Shown here: positions 1 through 5,244 of the stretch, in pieces
How positions within the stretch are numbered: position 1 is the first letter of the stretch
How the letters are laid out: every line of letters begins with the position of its first letter
Source: Sulfurovum sp.
GTDB taxonomy: Bacteria > Campylobacterota > Campylobacteria > Campylobacterales > Sulfurovaceae
Length of the DNA stretch: 5,693 nucleotides
Direction of reading: 5' to 3'
Assembly (NCBI GenBank): GCA_026983895.1
Contig: JALSTF010000007.1
Span: 1 to 5,693 of the forward strand
Notes under the pieces: generated by a model
What the model was told of the DNA's origin: nothing
What the model saw: only the letters and a program-made list of their open reading frames with translations
Database searches by the model: none
Program-made: the position numbers and the translations under genes

Positions 1-94
1 GATCAGACATTTCTGCCGTTTCCGGTGTCTCTACTACCATACCTTCAGCCACTGTTTCTTCAGGTGTTGCTACTGTTGTATTGTTCTCTGCCAT
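1..94 (-). CDS. Probable [NiFe] hydrogenase large subunit, N-terminal fragment (cut by window edge)
   Basis: Only the first 31 codons are present, reading MAENNTTVATPEETV and ending ETAEMSD at the window edge. The start is firm: ATG at 94-92 shares one base with the hydA stop codon (TAATG), and a strong GGAGGAG ribosome site sits at 102-108 inside the end of hydA. In membrane-bound uptake hydrogenases the gene directly after the small subunit is the large subunit, which carries the Ni-Fe site and pairs with HydA on the periplasmic face. That identity rests on position alone. The visible residues are rich in Thr, Glu, Ala and Val and have no Cys, Arg or Lys. They do not contain the R-I-E-G-H type motif that normally lies near residue 15, so either the protein has an acidic N-terminal extension or it is something else. 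ATG codons at residues 19 and 29 are weaker alternative starts. Confidence 0.6.
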   Translation of the reverse strand, partial: MAENNTTVATPEETVAEGMVVETPETAEMSD

Positions 95-1332
95 TACGCT
101 TCTCCTCCTTTATCTTTCTTTCCTCCAACCACACTTGCGGCAGCATGGATCGCGATCCCTATACCTGCGGCAGTCAAAAGTCCCAGACCAAACTGGTCAA
201 CCGTTTTCTCTACACCGCCGGTAGGTGCCTTGATATTGGCGTTTGCCATGGGTCTTTCATAGGCATACTTATCCCAGAAGTCCGGCTCACTACACCCGAT
301 ACATCCACGTCCTACACCAATGGGCCAGTTCACCCCTTCATTGTAGCGGATGATCGAGCAGTTGTTGAAGGTCATAGGGCCTTTACATCCCATTTTGTAG
401 AGACAGAAATTGTTCTTCGCCCCTTCATCACCCCACTCTTCGACATACTCGCCCGCATCGAAATGCGCACGTCTTTCACAGTTGTCATGGATGCGGTAGC
501 CGAATGCGAATTTCGGCCTCAACAGTGAATCGAGTTCAGGAATAGAACCTGTCAATACATAATGGAGCAATACCCCTACCATGTTGGACGGATTTGCCGG
601 ACAAGCGGGAATATTTATAATGGGTTTGCCCTGCACTACATCCATAACACCCACTGCATCTGTAGGATTCGGTGCCGCTGCGGGGATACCTCCGAAGGTC
701 GCACAGGAACCGACTGCGACGATGGCAGCAGCATCACTTGCAAGTCTGCGTGTATGGTCTATAAAGGTTTCTGCCTTGGCCCCAAGTGTCCCGTAATTAC
801 CATCAATTCCTTTAGGTATGGCACCTTCTACAAACAGCAGGTACTTTCCTTTAAAGTGCTCTACAGCATCTTCAAGCTGTTTTTCTGCCTGGTGGCCGGA
901 AGCGGCCATTAGTGTCTCATGAAACTCCAGGGAAATAATATCAAGTATGATCTCGTCTATTTTAGGCCCATCTGATCTCAACAAAGCCTCGGAGTTCCCG
1001 GCACAGTCCTGCAGTTCAATCCATATCACAGGAAGCCTGTTCATCATGACTGCCGCTTCAGCGACAAGCGGCGTGAATGAAGCAGGCAGCATGAGCATAG
1101 CGGTCGTTGCAGAAGCCCATTTGAGGAAGTCCCTCCTTCCAAGGCCTTCTTCTTCTATGCTTTGAAGAAAATCCATTCTGTTGTTCAATGGTTCAAGTTT
1201 TTTCAATTCATCCAGTCTGGCCCTGCATGTTGTATACAGTTTTTCATAATAGGCTTCGCCTTTATTCGTGTCTACTTTGGCACTCTGCGCCGTAAAAAGT
1301 TTTTTCACGGATTCCTGTTTGTCTATGCTCAT
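94..1332 (-). CDS. hydA: Membrane-bound uptake [NiFe] hydrogenase small subunit, Tat-exported, with Asn at a proximal-cluster ligand position
   Basis: This 412-residue protein is the electron-transfer subunit of a periplasmic, membrane-anchored hydrogenase that oxidises H2 and passes electrons through three Fe-S clusters to a membrane cytochrome b. A twin-arginine motif, GRRDFLKW, begins at residue 65. A hydrophobic stretch follows, with a likely cleavage site after AEA near residue 93. Proximal-cluster positions are C110, N113 (normally Cys), C210 (GSCATFGG) and C244 (PACP). Distal-cluster ligands H282, C285, C310 and C316 are present, as are medial-cluster ligands C325, C344 and C347. Residues 380-404 form a C-terminal hydrophobic anchor helix, ending in a Lys/Gly-rich tail. 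The charged region of about 64 residues before the twin arginines is longer than I recall for the Wolinella homologue. The ATG at 1332 has an AAAGGAG ribosome site at 1339-1345. The family and location are confident; the group (1b-like) is inferred from resemblance to Wolinella HydA. Confidence 0.93.
   Translation of the reverse strand: MSIDKQESVKKLFTAQSAKVDTNKGEAYYEKLYTTCRARLDELKKLEPLNNRMDFLQSIEEEGLGRRDFLKWASATTAMLMLPASFTPLVAEAAVMMNRLPVIWIELQDCAGNSEALLRSDGPKIDEIILDIISLEFHETLMAASGHQAEKQLEDAVEHFKGKYLLFVEGAIPKGIDGNYGTLGAKAETFIDHTRRLASDAAAIVAVGSCATFGGIPAAAPNPTDAVGVMDVVQGKPIINIPACPANPSNMVGVLLHYVLTGSIPELDSLLRPKFAFGYRIHDNCERRAHFDAGEYVEEWGDEGAKNNFCLYKMGCKGPMTFNNCSIIRYNEGVNWPIGVGRGCIGCSEPDFWDKYAYERPMANANIKAPTGGVEKTVDQFGLGLLTAAGIGIAIHAAASVVGGKKDKGGEA
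102..108 (-). promoter_or_regulatory. Ribosome binding site of the gene after hydA
   Basis: GGAGGAG on the minus strand lies seven bases before the ATG at 94, inside the codons for the Gly-Gly-Glu tail of HydA. With the TAATG stop-start overlap it indicates strong, coupled translation of the two subunits and fixes the start of the truncated downstream gene. Confidence 0.75.
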
Positions 1333-1337
1333 ACTTC

Positions 1338-1345
1338 ACTCCTTT
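1338..1345 (-). promoter_or_regulatory. Ribosome binding site of hydA
   Basis: AAAGGAGT on the minus strand lies five bases before the ATG at 1332. This near-consensus Shine-Dalgarno sequence supports the chosen start and the long N-terminus ahead of the Tat motif. Confidence 0.8.
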
Positions 1346-1352
1346 AAAAAAT

Positions 1353-1366
1353 TGAATGGTTATTCA
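1353..1366. promoter_or_regulatory. Putative TetR-family operator, site 1 (hydA-proximal)
   Basis: TGAATGGTTATTCA is an inverted repeat with perfect 5-base arms and a 4-base centre, 21 bases before the hydA start codon. The arms match those of site 2, 45 bases away centre to centre. Palindromes of this TGAAT-N4-ATTCA type are typical of TetR-family operators, and a TetR gene lies upstream in the same cluster. The site overlaps the expected transcription start of the candidate hydA promoter, which would suit repression. Binding by this particular TetR protein is inferred. Confidence 0.65.
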
Positions 1367-1368
1367 GT

Positions 1369-1374
1369 ATTCTA
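1369..1374 (-). promoter_or_regulatory. Candidate -10 element of the hydA promoter
   Basis: TAGAAT on the minus strand differs by one base from TATAAT and lies between the two palindromes. Seventeen bases upstream only a poor -35 match is present (ATATCA, three of six). Campylobacterota promoters often lack a good -35 box, so this does not exclude it. The predicted transcript would start inside operator site 1 and have a leader of about 30 bases with the hydA ribosome site. No sigma-54 type element was seen in the gap. Confidence 0.4.
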
Positions 1375-1397
1375 AGTGAAACAAGCTTAAATGATAT

Positions 1398-1411
1398 TGA
1401 ATAGCTATTCA
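1398..1411. promoter_or_regulatory. Putative TetR-family operator, site 2 (perfect palindrome)
   Basis: TGAATAGCTATTCA is a perfect 14-base palindrome. Its arms are identical to those of site 1, and both sites are preceded by AT. It lies just upstream of the expected -35 position of the candidate hydA promoter. Together, the two sites could let two dimers, or a looped pair, control transcription of hydA and the downstream large-subunit gene. Which protein binds is inferred from the neighbouring TetR gene. Confidence 0.7.
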
Positions 1412-1466
1412 TTTCATCAGGAAAAATGATCTTTTAAGGTTAGGTTATCAAAGTAATAAACCGTTG

Positions 1467-2768
1467 TTATTGTGCCGTACAGACCGAACAGACATCAAAT
1501 GCCCGAAAAATAAAATCTGCCTCTTCCTCAGTGCCGCTGCCTACCATTGCCTTGACGGCAACCCCTTTTTCCTGTTCGTTCCCATGGCTGAGATTCCACT
1601 GTGTCGGGGTAATGATCTCATAACTGCTTATCCTGCCATCGACTACCGTTGTTCTGTGTATCAATGAACCTCTTGCCGCTTCTACTGCACCTGTGCCCTC
1701 AAACTCATACAGTTTCATATCTTCTTCCAGTACACAGGAAGCTTCATCGATCCTGATGCGGGAAAGCAAGTTTCTGTTCGCCTCCAAAAGCCGTCCTATT
1801 TCATGAATACGTGCGAATATCCTGGTGATCAAAGCATCTTTGTAGCGTTTGTGCAGATTTTTCACAATGGGCTCCTTCGAGACCATGCCCCGGGCCAACG
1901 GTCCTGCTTCATACAGCCTGTTCTTATAGGTGACCGCTTTGGCTACACTCCCCTGCTGTTCTGACTCTTCTACATAACGTGCATCTACCGGTGAAACAGA
2001 GGTAACGATGGATTTTCCCGAAGCAGCAAGGAACGAATCGGCAAACACTATGAACCGGTCATGGCTCCCCCCTCTGGGTGCCAGGCCGCTTTTGTCGAGA
2101 AGGTGTAACAGATTTCCAAAGTCTCCCCCTATGGTGTGCAAAGAAGAGACGGAGGTAATCTCCAGGTATGTCTCCAGCGGAATGCCCGCCACGACCTGCT
2201 CAAAAAAACGTATACATTCTTCCAGCAGACTGTGCGCCTGCATAAGATCCAGCTGTGTCGGGTCACAGGTCACCCCACCGGGGACCGCATAACTGGAATG
2301 CGGCCACTGTCCTGCAAAAACGGCCATAGCTTTGGTGATAGTGGTGGAAAAATAGGCTGCTTTCACGGCATGATTCCCGGTTACATCAAGTTTAAGATAC
2401 TTTTCTAAATGGGGGAGCATTGTCAGATAAAGCCATTTGATATGGTTCTGCATAAGTTCACAGGAGAGCGTGAATTCCCTGATCTGTTTGGCTTTCCCCG
2501 TAAGCTCTATCTTGAGTCCGGCACTCCCATACCCATTCTCAATAGCCCTAACTGCAGCAATAAGATGCGCATGGTTGCAAATACCGCAGACCCGTGGGGT
2601 AATCACCAGCGCATCTTTGGGTGACTTACCCACTAAAATATCCTCTATCCCGCGGTAGAATCCGAAATTTATCTTTACATCTTCGATCTTTCCTTTGTCA
2701 AAAGTATAATTGAGTTCGGCTTCCCCTTCTATTTTTTCAATGAGCTTTTTGATCACTTTGCGTTTCAT
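1467..2768 (-). CDS. hupV: HupV/HoxC-like [NiFe] hydrogenase large subunit, probable H2 sensor, without C-terminal propeptide
   Basis: This 433-residue protein belongs to the [NiFe] hydrogenase large-subunit family and should hold a Ni-Fe centre in the cytoplasm. The N-terminal motif KIEGEA (residues 12-17) corresponds to the usual RIEGH. RVCGICNHAH (59-68) supplies the first Cys pair, C61 and C64. The conserved active-site Arg region reads EAARGSLIH (363-371), with Ala where many enzymes have Pro, and is followed by PTQWN (388-392). The C-terminus is FDVCSVCTAQ, giving the second Cys pair, C427 and C430. Translation stops at the normal processing point, so no maturation protease would be needed; this is a known property of HupV/HoxC sensors. 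The last residue is Gln instead of the usual His, and Asp-Pro is Asp-Val. The gene overlaps the small-subunit gene by four bases (ATGA), implying coupled translation. A low-rate cytoplasmic enzyme is the alternative. The symbol is by analogy. Confidence 0.85.
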   Translation of the reverse strand: MKRKVIKKLIEKIEGEAELNYTFDKGKIEDVKINFGFYRGIEDILVGKSPKDALVITPRVCGICNHAHLIAAVRAIENGYGSAGLKIELTGKAKQIREFTLSCELMQNHIKWLYLTMLPHLEKYLKLDVTGNHAVKAAYFSTTITKAMAVFAGQWPHSSYAVPGGVTCDPTQLDLMQAHSLLEECIRFFEQVVAGIPLETYLEITSVSSLHTIGGDFGNLLHLLDKSGLAPRGGSHDRFIVFADSFLAASGKSIVTSVSPVDARYVEESEQQGSVAKAVTYKNRLYEAGPLARGMVSKEPIVKNLHKRYKDALITRIFARIHEIGRLLEANRNLLSRIRIDEASCVLEEDMKLYEFEGTGAVEAARGSLIHRTTVVDGRISSYEIITPTQWNLSHGNEQEKGVAVKAMVGSGTEEEADFIFRAFDVCSVCTAQ

Positions 2769-3667
2769 TTGTCATACTCCAGCAAACGTTCACTGAAACG
2801 TTTTATCTTGAAACTTTTCACCACACCTGTCAGCGTCAAGTATGCACGTCTTGGTATCCCCAGAGGCATCGTTGCCGGGATCCCCATATTGGTTCTGGTA
2901 CTGAAGAGCCCGACTTTTGGGAATTCCGGTTCGGTACAGCCAAAGCATGGCGTACCCACACGCGTTTTTGATGTGATATCATTCCATAGTATTTTATTGC
3001 AGCTGCCTCTAGTGTAGGGTCCCTGGCATCCCTGTTCATAAAAAAGACACCCCTCCTTCAGGCCGAACTGTTTTGCATCGATCTTCCACTCAAAATACTC
3101 ATTGCGTGTACACCCGCTGTGCACGGTGTAACCATACAGCTCCACCGGCCGGTGCAGGCTGTCAAGTGCCACTTTCTTTCCTGAAGCTATCATCAACAGT
3201 ACATAGGAGAGCCAGCGCGGATGGATAGGACAGCCGGGAAGAGAGATAAGCTTCTGAGCATAGTGTTCATAACGTTCCGTTCTTTCTTCCCCGTCAAAAC
3301 AGAACCCTGAAATCTTTTCCGGATCTTTCTGTTTGAATATACCGCCAAAGGTTGCACAGGTTCCCGCAGAAACAATATATTCTGCCCTCTGCGCATAGTG
3401 TGCGACCAGTGATGACACTTCCACTCCATTCTTGGTAAAGCCCTCTTCTATAAACGACCCTTCAAGGATAAGAATATCACAGGGAATTTTTTTATCTGTC
3501 AATTCTTCCATGCTATAACCGCTCTCCAGTACAGGGTGATGCACCAGGTCAAAATGGGAAAGCAGGGAAAAGAGTTCAGGATGATTGAGAAAAGAGTGTG
3601 TATTGCCGTTGCAGGTAATGGACTGCAACCATAAAAGCCTCAATTTTCTTCCAACGGTATCCTTCAT
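2765..3667 (-). CDS. hupU: HupU/HoxB-like [NiFe] hydrogenase small subunit, cytoplasmic, with Asn at a proximal-cluster ligand position
   Basis: This 300-residue protein is the Fe-S partner of the large subunit encoded next. It starts directly at the mature fold (LLWLQSITCNGN, residues 11-22) with no twin-arginine signal and no C-terminal membrane helix, so it should stay in the cytoplasm. Proximal-cluster positions are C19, N22 (normally Cys), C104 (GTCATFGG) and C146 (PGCP). Distal ligands H183, C186, C207 and C213 are present, as are medial ligands C223, C241 and C244. The end, IPRRAYLTLTGVVKSFKIKR (271-290), resembles group 2 hydrogenases (HupS/HupU) rather than exported group 1 enzymes. 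Its start lies two bases after the tetR stop codon, with no clear ribosome site of its own, suggesting translation coupled to tetR. A sensor role is inferred from the partner's missing propeptide and the adjacent regulator; a group 2 uptake enzyme is possible. Confidence 0.85.
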   Translation of the reverse strand: MKDTVGRKLRLLWLQSITCNGNTHSFLNHPELFSLLSHFDLVHHPVLESGYSMEELTDKKIPCDILILEGSFIEEGFTKNGVEVSSLVAHYAQRAEYIVSAGTCATFGGIFKQKDPEKISGFCFDGEERTERYEHYAQKLISLPGCPIHPRWLSYVLLMIASGKKVALDSLHRPVELYGYTVHSGCTRNEYFEWKIDAKQFGLKEGCLFYEQGCQGPYTRGSCNKILWNDITSKTRVGTPCFGCTEPEFPKVGLFSTRTNMGIPATMPLGIPRRAYLTLTGVVKSFKIKRFSERLLEYDK

Positions 3668-3669
3668 TT

Positions 3670-4263
3670 TTAATTTTTCAACGCATTATAGATATTGCGC
3701 GAAATATCATCAATATAGTACTCTATTCCTTTAGGGAGCACCCCTTCGCCTTTAAGAAAGACCATACCGCCAAGATATCCCATAAAAAGGCCGAAAGCAG
3801 AAAAAAAATCCTGATTTCGCAATTCACCCGAAGCGACCGCATCGTCAAAGAAAATCATGATCTCAGTGATAAAGCCCGATACACAGACCATCCCCTCGCA
3901 TCCGTCGTTGAACACTTCTCGGTTAGAGAGATAGACCCGAAGAAAATACTCGATCATCTCCGGTTTATCTTTCGCCATCCTAAAGTAAATCTCTACGATC
4001 TTATAGATCTTCTCCTTAGCTGAGATATCCATCGTATTGACCACCCTGATCTTCTCACCGAGCACCTCGGAAGTATACTTGATGATCTCCTGGGCCAGGA
4101 TATCTTTGGAAGAAAAATAATTGTAAAGATTACCGACACTCATATGCAGTTTAGCGGCGATGTCCGGTATGGTCGTTTTATGAAAACCGTTAGCGGAAAA
4201 GAGCTGCAATGCAGTCTGGATGATCGATTCGCGTTTTAACGCTTTCTTCTCTTTCATTTTCAT
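3670..4263 (-). CDS. TetR/AcrR-family transcriptional regulator, likely controlling the hydrogenase genes
   Basis: This 197-residue protein has a typical TetR-family length. The N-terminal DNA-binding domain covers about residues 8-56, with the characteristic helix-turn-helix FHKTTIPDIAAKLHMSVGNL (27-46) followed by YNYFSSKDIL. The rest is a mostly helical ligand-binding and dimerisation domain of no recognised subtype. Its only two cysteines, C122 and C127, lie close together in NDGCEGMVC. The gene comes immediately before hupU and hupV and should be co-transcribed with them. Two TetR-type palindromes stand before hydA, so repression of hydA is the simplest role; activation is not excluded. 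An ATG two codons later (4257) is an equally plausible start, since ribosome-site matches are weak for both. The signal sensed is unknown from sequence. Confidence 0.9.
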   Translation of the reverse strand: MKMKEKKALKRESIIQTALQLFSANGFHKTTIPDIAAKLHMSVGNLYNYFSSKDILAQEIIKYTSEVLGEKIRVVNTMDISAKEKIYKIVEIYFRMAKDKPEMIEYFLRVYLSNREVFNDGCEGMVCVSGFITEIMIFFDDAVASGELRNQDFFSAFGLFMGYLGGMVFLKGEGVLPKGIEYYIDDISRNIYNALKN

Positions 4264-4298
4264 TCTCTAGATCTCTTTTCTCATCTTTAGGATTCTTA

Positions 4299-4312
4299 TC
4301 AATTCTAATTCA
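4299..4312. promoter_or_regulatory. Possible degenerate operator upstream of tetR
   Basis: Read on the minus strand this is TGAATTAGAATTGA, which matches the TGAAT-N4-ATTCA arms of the hydA sites at nine of ten positions. It lies 35 bases before the tetR start, in a 68-base AT-rich gap that must carry any tetR promoter. It would fit autoregulation of tetR-hupUV. In sequence this AT-rich a chance match is quite possible, and a separate ATCAAT/ATTGAT inverted repeat overlaps it. Confidence 0.3.
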
Positions 4313-4331
4313 ATATTGATTAAAGCAGGCT

Positions 4332-4889
4332 TTATTTGTAAGTTCGCGAAAGCAGTTTGATTTTTTCCTCACTTGCCATAATTGTCCACTCTACTGCGCT
4401 GCTCCCAAAGTTTCTTTCAAATTTAGTGATCCTCAGCTGTTTGAGACGGTATAATGTTCTCTCCACTTCGGAATATGCCGTTTCAAACATATGTACAACC
4501 TCTTTTTCGTAAGTTTCAAGCACAGCTTCACACACAACATTTTTTACAGCCAGCGCATAGGCTCTTGCCATCCCTCCCGTCCCCAGTTTGATACCGCCGA
4601 AATACCGTACGATCAACACGGCACAGTTGATGAGTGTTTCCCCGCGCAGCACATTCAGTGCAGGCACCCCGGCACATCCTTTGGGCTCTCCGTCATCCGA
4701 ACTGTTCTCTACGATCTGGTCAAAATCGTTCATATAGCGCAGAGCATAGACCACATGGTTCGCCTTGGGATGCTCCTGCCTGAGCTTTTCCTGAAACCCT
4801 TCATACTCGGATATAGGAACCAGGTGTGCGATAAATTTGGATCGGTTCATCTCCGTTGTGTTTATGACAGCGCTTTTAACACATTTCAT
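4332..4889 (-). CDS. yigZ: YigZ/IMPACT-family protein (UPF0029 with C-terminal DUF1949-type domain)
   Basis: This 185-residue protein belongs to the YigZ family, related to eukaryotic IMPACT. The diagnostic stretch is visible: SKFIAHL (17-23), SSDDGEPKGCAGVPALNVL (63-81) and VRYFGGIKLGTGGMARAYA (94-112). Residues from about 130 to the end fit the small C-terminal domain common in bacterial members. Its molecular role is not firmly settled; translation-related or RNA-binding roles are proposed for the family. The ATG at 4889 is chosen because homology begins there. The frame stays open to 5066, but that extra part lies inside the VanZ-like gene and looks like non-coding translation. The gene overlaps the end of the VanZ-like gene by 14 bases. 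It is followed after 68 bases by tetR with no convincing terminator, so read-through is possible. There is no evident functional link to hydrogenase. Confidence 0.9.
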   Translation of the reverse strand: MKCVKSAVINTTEMNRSKFIAHLVPISEYEGFQEKLRQEHPKANHVVYALRYMNDFDQIVENSSDDGEPKGCAGVPALNVLRGETLINCAVLIVRYFGGIKLGTGGMARAYALAVKNVVCEAVLETYEKEVVHMFETAYSEVERTLYRLKQLRITKFERNFGSSAVEWTIMASEEKIKLLSRTYK

Positions 4890-5244
4890 CCGTATCTCTT
4901 TGAAGCATAAAATAGAGGAGCAGACCGATGGCGACACCGATAAGGTCAGCAACAACATCGAGGACTTCTGCACAGCGATTGGGGGTAAAATACTGCGATA
5001 TCTCAATGAATACACCATAGAGAGCAAGCAGTGCAACCGTCTGCCAACTCCCAATACGATAGGCAAGACGAAGAAGTACCGTCAGTACGGCAAAAGCCAG
5101 AAAATGCGTCCACTTGTCCGAGAGAGGCCCCAGTGTCGGCGCTATCTCCTGTGGCAATACCGCCGCGATATACGAACCGGTCAGGGCTACCCAGAAAAGA
5201 GGTCTCCAGTAGGGTTTAGCCCATTGCAGTGCTGACTTTATCAA
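4876..5244 (-). CDS. VanZ-like family small integral membrane protein
   Basis: This 122-residue protein has about four hydrophobic segments (near residues 14-31, 45-62, 67-84 and 94-115). It carries the VanZ-like pattern: DKWTHFLAFAVL (43-54), then EISQYFTPNRCAEVLDVVAD (81-100) and IGVAIG. The E-x2-Q, P-x-R and D-x3-D residues of this pattern are the conserved polar positions of the family. Despite its name the family is broad, and most members have no link to glycopeptide resistance; no substrate can be assigned. Translation starts at TTG (5244): an in-frame TGA lies two codons upstream, and GGAG at 5252-5255 sits seven bases before the TTG. The gene overlaps hemH upstream by 29 bases and yigZ downstream by 14 bases, so the three are probably co-transcribed and translationally coupled. 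Confidence 0.82.
   Translation of the reverse strand: MIKSALQWAKPYWRPLFWVALTGSYIAAVLPQEIAPTLGPLSDKWTHFLAFAVLTVLLRLAYRIGSWQTVALLALYGVFIEISQYFTPNRCAEVLDVVADLIGVAIGLLLYFMLQRDTDEMC

Noticed and set aside
25..912. Plus-strand open frames opposite hydA (25-528, 562-912 and smaller ones)
   Set aside because: They lie antisense to a clear hydrogenase gene, have no recognisable domain and no good ribosome site, and have Cys-rich or low-complexity translations typical of shadow frames.
1412..1466. Intrinsic terminator after hupV
   Set aside because: Only a weak ATCA/TGAT pairing was found, without a GC-rich stem or a proper U-tract; read-through from hupV into hydA remains possible.
2836..3429. Alternative minus-strand frames inside hupU (2836-3039 and 3193-3429)
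   Set aside because: They overlap the hydrogenase small-subunit frame, which has all expected motifs from start to end; no frameshift is needed to explain the gene.
4321..4334. Small hairpin TAAAGCAGGCTTTA at the yigZ stop as a terminator
   Set aside because: The stem is only five or six base pairs, mostly A-T, and no T-run follows it on the minus strand, so it is unlikely to stop transcription before tetR.
4890..5066. N-terminal extension of the YigZ frame upstream to 5066
   Set aside because: The extra 59 residues lie entirely inside the VanZ-like gene in another frame and look like random translation; YigZ homology starts at the ATG at 4889.
4837..5235. Plus-strand open frame of 132 codons opposite the VanZ-like gene
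   Set aside because: It is antisense to a gene with the clear VanZ-like pattern and overlaps yigZ as well; its translation is Arg-rich and resembles no family I know.
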